Below are positions 52,333-61,040 of a stretch of DNA of 64,000 nucleotides, in pieces (within the stretch, counting starts at the first letter, position 1; the number at the start of each line of letters is the position of its first letter). The position numbers were made by a program, and so were the translations under genes. Location: the NCBI GenBank assembly GCA_039180875.1, contig JBCDCY010000002.1, positions 310,001 to 374,000 of the forward strand, written 5' to 3'. The notes beneath the pieces were generated by a model, which was not told the origin of the DNA, did not search any database, and was given only the letters and a program-made list of their open reading frames with translations. This stretch comes from JBCDCY01 sp039180875 (GTDB lineage Bacteria > Pseudomonadota > Alphaproteobacteria > Rhodobacterales > Rhodobacteraceae).

Positions 52333-53922
52333 GTGGATATCGGCACGATCTCCATCATCCTGCTGCTGGCCATGCTGGTGCTGCTGGCGATGGGCATGCC
52401 GCTCGGCTTTGCATCGGCCTTTCTGGCGGTGGGCGTGCTGGTGATGAAGTTCGGGCCGGATCTGCTGTTCGGCCGGTTCGGGACGGGGCCGCTCAATATC
52501 CTTTCGCAGCGGATCTACGGGCTGCTGACGGACTATGTGCTGATCTCCATCCCGCTCTTCATATTCATGGCTAACCTGTTGGAGCGCTCGGGGATCGCGC
52601 GGGACATGTACTCCTCGCTCTCCACTTGGCTTTCGCGCACGCGGGGCGGCATCGCCATCGTCACCTCGATCATGGCGGTGATCATGGCGGCGATGTCGGG
52701 GATCATCGGGGGTGAGGTCGTGCTGCTCGGCCTGATCGCCCTGCCGCAGATGCTGCGGCTCGGCTACAATCAGAACCTTGCGATCGGCACGATCTGCGCC
52801 TCGGGCTCCCTCGGCACGATGATCCCGCCGTCGATCGTGCTGATCATCTACGGCCTGATCACCGAGACCTCGATCAAGGCGCTGTTCACCGCGTCCTTCC
52901 TGCCGGGCTTCATGCTCGCCTCGTTCTTCATCATCTACATCATCATCCGGACCCAGTTGAACCCCGACCATGCGCCGTTGCCGGAGCCGGAGCCGGGGGA
53001 GCCCGAGCCGTTGGAGAAGCGGCTGCTGTTCCTCGACTTCCTCCTGATCCTCGGCACTGGCCTCGGCGCGATCCTGTTCGGCCGGGCGCTGTTTTTCACG
53101 CTCACCGGCCAGAACGTGTTGGACGAGGGGGAGCAGGCCATCACCCTGGGCATGCCGGGGCATCTGCCCTGGCTCGCCGCAGTCGGCCTCCTGGCATTGG
53201 CCGGCGTCCTGCTGCTCGGCGCTGCCCGCCGCCGCCTGGCGTGGGATATGGGGAAGGGCCTTGTCGCACCACTCGTGGTGATCGGCGTCGTGCTCGGCTC
53301 GATCTACGGCGGCATCACCGGCATCACCGAGGCGGCGGGGATGGGCGTCGTCGCGGTCCTCACCCTCTCGGTGCTTCGGGGCGAGTTCTCCCTCGGTCTC
53401 CTCTGGGACAGCCTGATGCGGACGCTGAAGTCCACCGGTACGATCATCTGGGTGACGATCGGGGCCACGGCGCTCGCCGGCGCCTACACCATCGCCGGCG
53501 GGCCGACCTACGTCGCAAATCTGATCGTGGGGTCCGATCTGCCGACCATGGGCATCATCCTCTTCATGATGCTGATCTTCCTCTTCATGGGCGCCTTCAT
53601 GGATTGGGTGGGCATCGTCCTCCTCATCATGCCGGTCTTCCTGCCCATCGTGCTCCGCCTGCCGGTGGAGGAGATTGGCGTGCTCGGCCAGCTCGATCCG
53701 CGCCATGTGGCGATCTGGTTCGGCGTGGTGTTCTGCATGAACATGCAGGTGAGCTTCCTCTCGCCCCCCTTCGGTCCGGCGGCGTTCTATCTGAAGTCGG
53801 TGGCGCCGCCGCACATCTCGCTCACTGACATCTTCAAGGGCTTCCTGCCCTTCATCGCCATCCAGATCCTGGCCTTGAGCGTGCTGCTCATTTGGCCGCC
53901 GATGGTCTCCCTCTTCCTCTGA
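52333..53922 (+). CDS. TRAP transporter large membrane subunit (DctM family)
   Basis: 529 aa from GTG 52333. Signatures include GMPLGFASAFLAVGVL, LLTDYVLISIPLFIFMANLL, SGIIGGEVVLLGLIALPQML, ICASGSLGTMIPPSIVLIIY and the end LSPPFGPAAFYLKSVAPPHI. An extra segment of about 80 residues near 215-295 makes it somewhat longer than the common form. It is the ion-coupled transport channel. The next gene begins 9 nt later and is a sugar-acid enzyme, so uptake and catabolism are one transcription unit. Confidence 0.9.
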   Translation: MDIGTISIILLLAMLVLLAMGMPLGFASAFLAVGVLVMKFGPDLLFGRFGTGPLNILSQRIYGLLTDYVLISIPLFIFMANLLERSGIARDMYSSLSTWLSRTRGGIAIVTSIMAVIMAAMSGIIGGEVVLLGLIALPQMLRLGYNQNLAIGTICASGSLGTMIPPSIVLIIYGLITETSIKALFTASFLPGFMLASFFIIYIIIRTQLNPDHAPLPEPEPGEPEPLEKRLLFLDFLLILGTGLGAILFGRALFFTLTGQNVLDEGEQAITLGMPGHLPWLAAVGLLALAGVLLLGAARRRLAWDMGKGLVAPLVVIGVVLGSIYGGITGITEAAGMGVVAVLTLSVLRGEFSLGLLWDSLMRTLKSTGTIIWVTIGATALAGAYTIAGGPTYVANLIVGSDLPTMGIILFMMLIFLFMGAFMDWVGIVLLIMPVFLPIVLRLPVEEIGVLGQLDPRHVAIWFGVVFCMNMQVSFLSPPFGPAAFYLKSVAPPHISLTDIFKGFLPFIAIQILALSVLLIWPPMVSLFL

Positions 53923-53931
53923 GGGCCGGCC

Positions 53932-55023
53932 ATGGCAGAGATCGCGCGGATCGAGACCGGCCATTACCTCATCCCCCTGCCGGAGGTGCTGACCGATGCC
54001 ACCCACGGCGAAATGCAGGGGTTCGAGATCGTCGTGCTCCAGGTCATCGACGCCGATGGGGTCGAGGGGGTGGGCTACACCTTCACCTGCGGCCGGAACG
54101 GCGGCGCCATCGCCGACATCGCGCGCCGCGAGCTGCCGGAGATCGTCGAGGGCTGGGACGCGGACCGGATCGAGGGGATCTGGCAGGCCGTCTGGTGGGC
54201 GCTGCACTATGGCGGGCGGGGCGGGCCCACGGTGCTCGCCCAATCCGCCCTCGACATCGCGCTCTGGGATCTGAAGGCGCGCCGGGCGGAGCTGCCGCTT
54301 TGGCGTCTTCTTGGCGGCCATGATCCGGCGGTGCCGGCCTATGCCGGGGGCATCGACCTCGACATGCCGATCGACGATCTACTGGCCCAGACCGAGGCCA
54401 ACCTCGCCCGCGGCTTCGAGGCCATCAAGATGAAGGTGGGGCGAGAGCGGTTGAGCGAGGATGTGGAGCGCCTGGCGGCCATGCGCGACCATCTCGGCGA
54501 CGGCTTTCCGCTGATGGTGGACGCGAACATGAAGTACACCGTCGATGCCGCGATCCGCGCCGCCCGGGCCTTCGCCCCCTTCGACCCCGTCTGGTTCGAG
54601 GAACCGATCGCGCCCGACGACGTCGCCGGCCATGCCCGCGTGCTCCGCGACGGTGGGCTACCCGTGGCGGCGGGGGAGAACCTGCGCACGGTCTGGGATT
54701 TCCGCGCCCTCATCGCCTCGGGCGGCGTCAGCTTCCCGGAGCCCGATGTCACCAATTGCGGCGGCGTCACGGCGTTTATGAAGATCGCGCACCTTGCCGA
54801 AGCGTTCGGCCTGCCGGTCACCAGCCACGGTGCCCACGACATCACCGTCCATCTGCTGGCGGCCTGTCCCAATCGGTCGTATCTTGAGGCCCACGGCTTC
54901 GGCCTGGACGACTATATCGAGACGCCGCTCCTGCTCGAGGCCGGCAATGCCATCGCCCCCGAGACGCCGGGCCACGGCATGGTCTTCGACTGGGACAGGT
55001 TGGCGGAGATCGAGGTAAGCTGA
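53932..55023 (+). CDS. mandelate racemase/muconate lactonizing family protein, probable sugar-acid dehydratase
   Basis: 363 aa. Enolase-superfamily active site in order: K166-x-K168 (AIKMKVG), Asp197 (VDANMKY), Glu223/Glu224 (FEEPIAP), Glu249 (AGENLR) and His299/His302 in SHGAHD. The mandelate-racemase subgroup contains acid-sugar dehydratases. In this setting (TRAP importer before, UxaA-type dehydratase after, fucose enzymes nearby) it is the best candidate for the L-fuconate or a related hexonate dehydratase step. It is shorter than the characterised Xanthomonas FucD (about 440 aa), so substrate is uncertain. Its stop overlaps the next ATG by one base. Confidence 0.75.
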   Translation: MAEIARIETGHYLIPLPEVLTDATHGEMQGFEIVVLQVIDADGVEGVGYTFTCGRNGGAIADIARRELPEIVEGWDADRIEGIWQAVWWALHYGGRGGPTVLAQSALDIALWDLKARRAELPLWRLLGGHDPAVPAYAGGIDLDMPIDDLLAQTEANLARGFEAIKMKVGRERLSEDVERLAAMRDHLGDGFPLMVDANMKYTVDAAIRAARAFAPFDPVWFEEPIAPDDVAGHARVLRDGGLPVAAGENLRTVWDFRALIASGGVSFPEPDVTNCGGVTAFMKIAHLAEAFGLPVTSHGAHDITVHLLAACPNRSYLEAHGFGLDDYIETPLLLEAGNAIAPETPGHGMVFDWDRLAEIEVS

Positions 55024-56528
55024 TGACGCGGACCGTCCGCCTCGACGCGCGGGACAATGTGGTGACGGCGATCCGCCCGCTCGAAGTGGGGGCGGAGGTG
55101 GAGGGGACCCGGGCGACGGCGCTGATCCCCCGGGGCCACAAGGTTGCTACGGCCGCGATCCCGCGGGGTGGGCCGGTGCTGAAATATGCCCAGGTGATCG
55201 GCTATGCGGCCGATGACATCGCACCAGGGGCTCATGTGCACAGCCACAACCTGGAATTCCGCAACGTCTCTCAAGACTATGAGTTCGGCACGGATCTTCG
55301 CCCTGTCGCGCCGGCCGAGGAGGCCGACACCTTCTTCGGTTTTCCGCGGGTAGGGCGCCGGGCCGGCACACGGAACTTCATCGCGGTGCTGACCAGCGTG
55401 AACTGCTCGGCCACCGCCGCCCGGATGATCGCGGGCCATTTCACGCCGGAGATCCTCGCCGCTTACCCGAACGTCGATGGTGTGACGGCCTTCGTCCACG
55501 GCACGGGCTGCGGCATGGCGGGCGACGGAGAGGGGTTCGAGGCGCTGCAGCGCGTGATGTGGGGCTACGCCCGCCATCCCAACGTCGCGGGCGTCCTGAT
55601 GGTCGGCCTCGGCTGCGAGATGAACCAGATCGACTGGCTGCTCGAAGCCTATGGGATCGAGCGCGGGCCGATGTTTCAGACCATGAACATCCAGGACGTG
55701 GCGGGCCTGCGCCGCACGGTGGAGACCGGCATCGCCAAGGTCGCGGAGATGCTGCCGATCGCCCATGCGGCGACGCGGGTGCCGTGCCCCGCCGCCGATC
55801 TGATGGTGGCGCTGCAATGCGGCGGCTCCGACGCATGGTCCGGCATCACCGCCAACCCCGCCCTCGGCCATGCCTGCGACCTGCTCGTGGCCCAGGGGGG
55901 CACCGGGGTGCTGGCCGAGACGCCGGAGATCTACGGGGCTGAGCACCTCCTAACGCGCCGGGCCGTGAGCCCGGAGGTGGGCGCGTGCCTCGTCGACCTC
56001 ATCCATTGGTGGGAGGATTACACCGCCCGCAACCGCGGCTCGATGGACAACAACCCGAGCCCCGGCAACAAGCGCGGCGGCCTGACGACGATCCTGGAGA
56101 AATCCCTCGGTGCCGCGGCCAAAGGCGGCACGAGCCCGCTGACCGGTGTCTACAAGTATGCCGAGACGGTGACGGCCAAGGGCTTCACCTTCATGGACAG
56201 CCCGGGCTACGACCCGGCCTCCGTCACCGGTCAGATCGCCTCCGGCTGCAATCTGGTGGCCTTCACCACCGGGCGCGGCTCGGCCTTCGGTGCCAAGCCC
56301 GCGCCGTCGCTGAAGATCGCCACGAACTCCGAGATCTATGTCCGGATGCCCGAAGATATGGACATCGACACCGGCCGGATCCTGAGCGGCGAGGCGACGG
56401 TTGAGGAGGTGGGGCGGGAGATCTATGCCACGCTCCTGCGCATCGCCTCAGGTGAGAAGACCAAGTCGGAGCTCCAGGGCCTCGGCGACTTCGAGTTCGT
56501 GCCCTGGCAGATCGGGGCGGTGATGTGA
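55023..56528 (+). CDS. UxaA-family altronate/galactarate-type dehydratase
   Basis: 501 aa, ATG 55023 on the previous stop. The N-terminal 90 residues form a SAF-type domain (TALIPRGHKVATAAIPRGGP, HVHSHNLEF). The remainder is the D-galactarate/altronate dehydratase core with GYRR-like GFPRVGRRAGTRNFIAVL, VNCSATA, FVHGTGCGM, LGCEMNQI and ALQCGGSDAWSGITANPALG. The whole enzyme is of the fused UxaA type. It removes water from a hexonate such as altronate, giving 2-keto-3-deoxy acids. Two unrelated dehydratases side by side suggest two related substrates. Confidence 0.87.
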   Translation: MTRTVRLDARDNVVTAIRPLEVGAEVEGTRATALIPRGHKVATAAIPRGGPVLKYAQVIGYAADDIAPGAHVHSHNLEFRNVSQDYEFGTDLRPVAPAEEADTFFGFPRVGRRAGTRNFIAVLTSVNCSATAARMIAGHFTPEILAAYPNVDGVTAFVHGTGCGMAGDGEGFEALQRVMWGYARHPNVAGVLMVGLGCEMNQIDWLLEAYGIERGPMFQTMNIQDVAGLRRTVETGIAKVAEMLPIAHAATRVPCPAADLMVALQCGGSDAWSGITANPALGHACDLLVAQGGTGVLAETPEIYGAEHLLTRRAVSPEVGACLVDLIHWWEDYTARNRGSMDNNPSPGNKRGGLTTILEKSLGAAAKGGTSPLTGVYKYAETVTAKGFTFMDSPGYDPASVTGQIASGCNLVAFTTGRGSAFGAKPAPSLKIATNSEIYVRMPEDMDIDTGRILSGEATVEEVGREIYATLLRIASGEKTKSELQGLGDFEFVPWQIGAVM

Positions 56529-56541
56529 GCGGCGGGGAGAG

Positions 56542-56562
56542 GTCCCGGGTCAGGCCCGGGAC
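56542..56562 (+). terminator. hairpin after the UxaA-type gene
   Basis: Stem GTCCCGGG (56542-56549) / CCCGGGAC (56555-56562) with loop TCAGG, 13 nt past the stop. No T-run, so it is an RNA stem of uncertain strength between the dehydratase gene and the next SDR gene. Confidence 0.45.
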
Positions 56563-56595
56563 GGCTGAGTGCAAGGGGCCGACGGGGAGAGAGCC

Positions 56596-57390
56596 ATGAA
56601 AGCGACGTTCGATTTCAGCGGGGCCAATGTCTACGTCTTCGGCGGCACCTCCGGTATCAATCTCGGCATTGCCGACGCGTTTGCCAAGGCGGGCGCCACG
56701 GTTGCCGTCGCCAGTCGCAAGCAGGAGAAGGTGGACGCCGCCGTCAGCCAGCTCTCGGCCCATGGCGGCACCGCGACGGGCCATGCGCTGGACGTGCGCG
56801 ACCCCGCGGCGGTGGAGGAGGCGCTGCAGGCCTTTCGCGGCAGTCATGGGGAGATCGACGTGCTGATCTCCGGCGCCGCCGGCAATTTCCCGGCGCCGGC
56901 GGTGGGCATGAGCCCCAATGCTTTCAAGTCGGTGGTCGATATCGACCTGCTCGGCACCTACCACGTGATGCGGGCGGGGTTTCAGCATCTCAGGAAACCC
57001 GGCGCCTCGGTCATCAACATCTCCGCCCCCCAGGCGCAGATCCCGATGGCGCTGCAGGCCCATGTCTGCGCGGCCAAGGCGGGGGTGGATCTGCTGACCA
57101 AATCCTGCGCGATCGAATGGGGCTCGGTCGGCGTGCGGGTGAACGCGATCATCCCGGGGCCCATCGAGAACACGGAGGGGATGGCCCGCCTCGCCCCCAC
57201 GCCCGAGGCGGCGGAGGCGGCGCGGAAGTCCGTGCCGCTCCAACGCTACGGCCAGGCGTCGGAGGTTGGGCAGGCTTGCCTTTTCCTCGCCTCCGACGCG
57301 GGCGCCTATGTCTCCGGCGCCTTGCTGCCGGTGGATGGCGGTTGGCTCGCCGCCGGCGTGCCGCTCAACGCGATGACGATGCTCGGCTGA
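56596..57390 (+). CDS. SDR of the 2,4-dienoyl-CoA reductase type, without catalytic Tyr
   Basis: 264 aa; ATG 56596 with GGGGAGAGA upstream. The cofactor motif is GGTSGINLGIA and Ser143 lies in NISAPQAQIP. The position four before Lys161 is Val157 (QAHVCAAKAG), so the usual Tyr of YxxxK is missing. The local sequence and the following AIEWGSVGVRVNAIIPGPIE, then NTEG, match eukaryotic DECR2/Sps19-type reductases, which also lack Tyr. It may reduce an enoyl-CoA or have been repurposed for a sugar derivative. The surrounding genes are sugar-acid enzymes, so the role is unclear. Confidence 0.78.
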   Translation: MKATFDFSGANVYVFGGTSGINLGIADAFAKAGATVAVASRKQEKVDAAVSQLSAHGGTATGHALDVRDPAAVEEALQAFRGSHGEIDVLISGAAGNFPAPAVGMSPNAFKSVVDIDLLGTYHVMRAGFQHLRKPGASVINISAPQAQIPMALQAHVCAAKAGVDLLTKSCAIEWGSVGVRVNAIIPGPIENTEGMARLAPTPEAAEAARKSVPLQRYGQASEVGQACLFLASDAGAYVSGALLPVDGGWLAAGVPLNAMTMLG

Positions 57391-57392
57391 AC

Positions 57393-58436
57393 ATGCGCAC
57401 CCTGGTCATCGGTGCGGGCGCCATGGGCGCACGGCACGCGGCCCGCGTAAGGGCGCATCCCGGCGCGCGCCTGGTGGGGATCGTGGAGCCCGACGAGGCC
57501 CGCGCCCGTGGCCTTGCCGACGCGGACGTCCAGATCTTCGCGAGCCTCGAGGAGGCCCAGGTCGAGGCCGACGCGGCGATCATCGCCACGCCCAACGACG
57601 CCCATGCCAACCCGGCGGAGGCCTGCGCCCGGCGGGGCCTGACTACCTTGGTCGAGAAACCGATCGCCGCGACGCTGATGGAGGCCGATCGGATCGTCGC
57701 CGCCGCCCGGCGTGCGCCGATGCTGGTCGGGCATCACCGCCGGCACCATCCGGCGGCCCAGATGGCGCGGGAGCTTATTGCAGCTGGTGCCATCGGCCGC
57801 CCCGTCGCGGCCTCGCTCGTCTGGGCGCTGCGCAAGCCCGACACTTATTTCGAGACCGACTGGCGCCGAGGCGCGGCCGGCGGGCCGGCGCTGATCAACC
57901 TGATCCATGACGTCGACCTGCTGCGCTTCTTGCTGGGCGAGGTGGTGGAGGTCGCGGCTCTCTCATCGGATCATGTGCGCCAGGGCCCGGTGGAGGACAG
58001 CGTCGCCGTGGCGCTCCGCTTGCGCGATGGGCCGCTGGCGACGGCGCTGCTGAGCGACGCCGCGCTCTCGCCGGTCGCGTGGGAGGCGGCGACGAGTGAA
58101 AACCCGGCGATTGCCGGCGGCGGGCGGGACCCCTACCAGATCTTTGGGACCGAAGGGACGCTCTCCATCCCCTCCCTCCGGCTTTGGCGGCATGAGGGGG
58201 AGGGGAGGGCCGACTGGTCCGCCCCGCTCTCCGAGATCGCGCTCGAGGTGCCGCCGGCCGATCCCTTCGCCCTGCAACTCGACCATCTGATCGCCGTCGC
58301 AGCGGGGCGGGCGAAACCTATGGTCACGGCGGCGGACGCCCGGGCGAGCCTTGCCGCCACCCTTGCCGTGCTCGAGGCTGCGGCGACCGGGCAGACCATC
58401 CCCCTCAAACCCAGTGAGGCGAGCCATGCCGCATGA
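57393..58436 (+). CDS. Gfo/Idh/MocA family oxidoreductase
   Basis: 347 aa from ATG 57393, two bases after the SDR stop. Rossmann motif VIGAGAMGARHAARV; catalytic Lys in LVEKPIAATL; His in LINLIHDVDLLRFLLG. A fourth member of the family in the window, not especially close to the three at 32434-35551. It probably oxidises the hydroxyl of a sugar or inositol derivative imported by the TRAP system. It overlaps the next gene by 11 nt. Confidence 0.85.
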   Translation: MRTLVIGAGAMGARHAARVRAHPGARLVGIVEPDEARARGLADADVQIFASLEEAQVEADAAIIATPNDAHANPAEACARRGLTTLVEKPIAATLMEADRIVAAARRAPMLVGHHRRHHPAAQMARELIAAGAIGRPVAASLVWALRKPDTYFETDWRRGAAGGPALINLIHDVDLLRFLLGEVVEVAALSSDHVRQGPVEDSVAVALRLRDGPLATALLSDAALSPVAWEAATSENPAIAGGGRDPYQIFGTEGTLSIPSLRLWRHEGEGRADWSAPLSEIALEVPPADPFALQLDHLIAVAAGRAKPMVTAADARASLAATLAVLEAAATGQTIPLKPSEASHAA

Positions 58437-59325
58437 GGTCCTGACCGACGCCGATGTGCAGCGCTACCGCGAGGAGGGCTATCTGGTCGTCACCGACCGC
58501 ATCCCGGCAGCGACGCTCACGGCCATCCGGGCCGAGATCGCCCGGTTCGTGGAGGAGGCGCGGGGCCTCACCGCCTCCAACGACCGGCTCGACCTTGAGG
58601 ACAGTCACCGGCCGGAGGCGCCGCGGGTTCGTCGCATCAAGCTGCCCCACACGATCTCCGACGTGATGCGGGCGCTGATGACCTCCGACGCGATCCTGGC
58701 GCCGGTCCGGGACCTGATCGGGCCGGACGTGCGGCTCCATACCTCGAAGCTCAACATGAAGGCGGCGGAGTATGGGGCGGCGGTGGAGTGGCACCAGGAC
58801 TTCGCCTTCTACCCCCACAGCAACGACGATGTGCTGGCGGTGGGCGTGATGATCGACGACCTGGCCGAAGAGAACGGGCCGCTCATGGTGTTTCCCGGGA
58901 CCCACCGCGGGCCGATCTTCGACCACCACGCCGCCGGGGTGTTCGTGGGCGCGATGGACCTCGCGGCCTCGGGCCTGCAGCTGGCGGACGCGGTGGCGTT
59001 GACCGGGCCGGCGGGGTCGATCTCCATCCACCACGGGCGCATTGTGCATGGCTCGGCCCTCAACCGCTCCGACCGGGACCGGCGGCTTTTGCTCTACGAG
59101 ATGATGGCCGCCGACGCCTTCCCGATCATGGGCTCGATGACGACGTTCGGGAGCTTGGAGGAGTACGATGCGCGGATGCTTTGCGGCCGGCCGACCACCA
59201 CGCCGCGGCTGGCCGATGTGCCGGTGCGCATCCCGCTGCCGCTGCCGGAGCGGCGCGGTTCGATCTACGAAGTGCAGCAGGGATTGAAGGCGCGGTCCTT
59301 CGAGACGATGGGAGAGGACGGATGA
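58426..59325 (+). CDS. phytanoyl-CoA dioxygenase (PhyH) family Fe(II)/2-oxoglutarate oxygenase
   Basis: 299 aa, ATG 58426 inside the preceding gene's end. The iron-binding triad reads His123-x-Asp125 (EWHQDFAF) and His208 (RIVHGSALNRS), and the 2-oxoglutarate-binding Arg lies shortly after. The double-stranded beta-helix is complete (GVMIDDLAEENGPLMVFPGT). Such enzymes hydroxylate small molecules, including quaternary amines, betaines and CoA esters. Presence in a sugar-acid operon suggests hydroxylation or cleavage of an ether or methyl group on the imported compound. Confidence 0.85.
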   Translation: MPHEVLTDADVQRYREEGYLVVTDRIPAATLTAIRAEIARFVEEARGLTASNDRLDLEDSHRPEAPRVRRIKLPHTISDVMRALMTSDAILAPVRDLIGPDVRLHTSKLNMKAAEYGAAVEWHQDFAFYPHSNDDVLAVGVMIDDLAEENGPLMVFPGTHRGPIFDHHAAGVFVGAMDLAASGLQLADAVALTGPAGSISIHHGRIVHGSALNRSDRDRRLLLYEMMAADAFPIMGSMTTFGSLEEYDARMLCGRPTTTPRLADVPVRIPLPLPERRGSIYEVQQGLKARSFETMGEDG

Positions 59326-60215
59326 CGAAGCCCAGGATCGGGTTCATCGGCCTCGGCCTGATGGGCAGCGCCATGGTGGAGCGGCTGCAGGCGCTCGGCT
59401 ATCCCCTGACGGTCCTCGCCAATCGCAGCCGGACGAATGTCGAGGCGGCCGTCGCCCGCGGTGCGACCGAGGCGGCGACGGCGCGAGACCTCGCCGCCGC
59501 GTCCGAGGTCGTGATGCTCTGCGTCGACACCTCCGCCTCCGTCGAGGCGCGGATGCGGGGGGAGGGCGGTGTGCTCGCCGGCCTGCAGCGGGATGCCCTG
59601 GTCATCGACTTCGGCACCTCGCTGCCGGGCTCGACCCGGGAGCTCGCGGTCGAGGTGGAGGAGGCCGGCGGTCGCATGCTGGACGCCCCCCTCGGCCGGA
59701 CGCCTGCCCATGCGCTGGACGGCCAGCTCAACATCATGGCCGCCGGAGGAGCGGAGGATTTCACCCGCGCCAGATCGGTCTTCGACGATCTGGGGGAGAA
59801 CGTTTTCCATGTCGGACCGATCGGCGCAGGGCATACACTGAAGCTGATCAACAACTTCTTCGCCATGACCACGGCCTGCGCGATGTCGGAGGCCTTCGCC
59901 ATGGCCGATCTCGCCGGCCTGCCGCGCCAACAGCTTTACGACGTGATGGCGGCGGGGCCGCTCCGCTCCGGCATGATGGATTTCATCAAGGCCAACGCGG
60001 TCGACGGTCAGCCCGACATGCTGGCCTTCACCATCGCCAATGCGCGAAAGGACATCGGGTATTACGCCGCTATGGCCGACGATCTGGGCGTGCCGAGCCA
60101 GATGTCGGGGGCGGCCAAGAACGCGCTGGGCCTCGCCCGCGCCACGGGATGGGGAGATCGGATGGTGCCTGAGATGGTGGATTGGTTCGCGGACCTCTTT
60201 GGGGAGACGCGCTGA
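59322..60215 (+). CDS. 3-hydroxyisobutyrate dehydrogenase / tartronate semialdehyde reductase family protein
   Basis: 297 aa, 4-nt overlap with the oxygenase gene. N-terminal NAD(P) motif IGFIGLGLMGSAM, substrate motif DAPLGRTPAHALDGQLNIMA and catalytic Lys174 in HTLKLINNFFAMT. The family reduces semialdehydes (GarR) or oxidises beta-hydroxyacids. In the sugar-acid context a GarR-like role downstream of aldol cleavage fits. It ends sharing one base with the next SDR start. Confidence 0.87.
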   Translation: MTKPRIGFIGLGLMGSAMVERLQALGYPLTVLANRSRTNVEAAVARGATEAATARDLAAASEVVMLCVDTSASVEARMRGEGGVLAGLQRDALVIDFGTSLPGSTRELAVEVEEAGGRMLDAPLGRTPAHALDGQLNIMAAGGAEDFTRARSVFDDLGENVFHVGPIGAGHTLKLINNFFAMTTACAMSEAFAMADLAGLPRQQLYDVMAAGPLRSGMMDFIKANAVDGQPDMLAFTIANARKDIGYYAAMADDLGVPSQMSGAAKNALGLARATGWGDRMVPEMVDWFADLFGETR

Positions 60216-60940
60216 TGCGGCTCGCCGGCAAGCGCGCCTTCGTCACGGCCGCGGGGCAGGGGATCGGCCGCGCCTCGGCCGAGGCTTTCGTCCGGGAAGG
60301 TGCCCATGTGGTCGCCACCGATATCAACGCCGACCTGCTCGCGGGGCTCGAGGTGGCGGAGACGGCCCGGCTCGACGTGCTCGAGCGGGAGGCGGTCTTT
60401 GCCGCAGTGGAGGGGGCGGCGCCCGACATCCTCTTCAACTGCGCGGGGTTCGTGCATGCGGGCACGATCCTCGACGCCACCGACGCGGAGTGGGAGAGCG
60501 CTTTTGCGCTCAACTGCCGGGCGATGTTTCACACCATGCAGGCGGCGATCCCGGGGATGCGGGCCCGGGGCGGAGGGGCGATCATCAACATGTCGTCGGC
60601 CGCCTCCTCGATCATGGGGGCGCCGAACCGGTTCATCTACGGCGCGACCAAGGCGGCGGTGATCGGCATGACCAAGCAGGTGGCGCGGGAATACGTGACC
60701 GAGGGCATCCGCTGCAACGCGATCTGCCCGGGCACCGTCGATACGCCGTCGCTGCACGAACGGCTGGCCGCGACCGGCGACTATGAGGCGGCGCATCGGG
60801 AGTTCGTGGCGCGCCAGCCCATGGGCCGGCTCGGCACGGCGGAAGAGATCGCCGCGCTTGCCGTCTATCTCGCCTCGGACGAGAGCGCGTTCACCACGGG
60901 CCATGCCCACACCATCGACGGCGGCTGGTCGGGCCAATGA
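60215..60940 (+). CDS. short-chain dehydrogenase (classical SDR)
   Basis: 241 aa; ATG 60215 overlapping the upstream stop. Motifs: TAAGQGIGRASA, NCAGFVHAG, Ser in NMSSAASSIMG, YGATKAAV (Tyr, Lys) and the end HTIDGGWS. It closely resembles bacterial DHRS6/hydroxybutyrate- or 2-keto-3-deoxy-sugar-acid dehydrogenases (short N-terminus MRLAGKRAFVTA). Together with the SDR at 49553 it is a second candidate for the 2-keto-3-deoxy-L-fuconate oxidation step. Confidence 0.85.
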   Translation: MRLAGKRAFVTAAGQGIGRASAEAFVREGAHVVATDINADLLAGLEVAETARLDVLEREAVFAAVEGAAPDILFNCAGFVHAGTILDATDAEWESAFALNCRAMFHTMQAAIPGMRARGGGAIINMSSAASSIMGAPNRFIYGATKAAVIGMTKQVAREYVTEGIRCNAICPGTVDTPSLHERLAATGDYEAAHREFVARQPMGRLGTAEEIAALAVYLASDESAFTTGHAHTIDGGWSGQ

Positions 60941-60949
60941 GCGGCACGG

Positions 60950-61010
60950 GCCCCCATGGCCGGGCCGATGGCCCCACCCGCCCACCCGCCACCGGCCCGG
61001 CCATAGGGGC
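60950..61010. repeat. 17-bp inverted repeat in the SDR-denD gap
   Basis: Arms GCCCCCATGGCCGGGCC (60950-60966) and GGCCCGGCCATAGGGGC (60994-61010) are complementary at 16 of 17 positions, 27-nt loop. It could fold as a large hairpin in the mRNA or be a leftover of an intergenic repeat. It fills most of the 100-bp gap. Confidence 0.55.
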
Positions 61011-61040
61011 GGCGACGGCTTGCCTGGAGGGGGAGAGAGC

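Noticed and set aside
51730..54321. Long minus-strand open frame opposite the second TRAP operon.
   Set aside because: Same shadow effect; the product is made of Glu/Asp/His/Arg runs and spans three good plus-strand genes.
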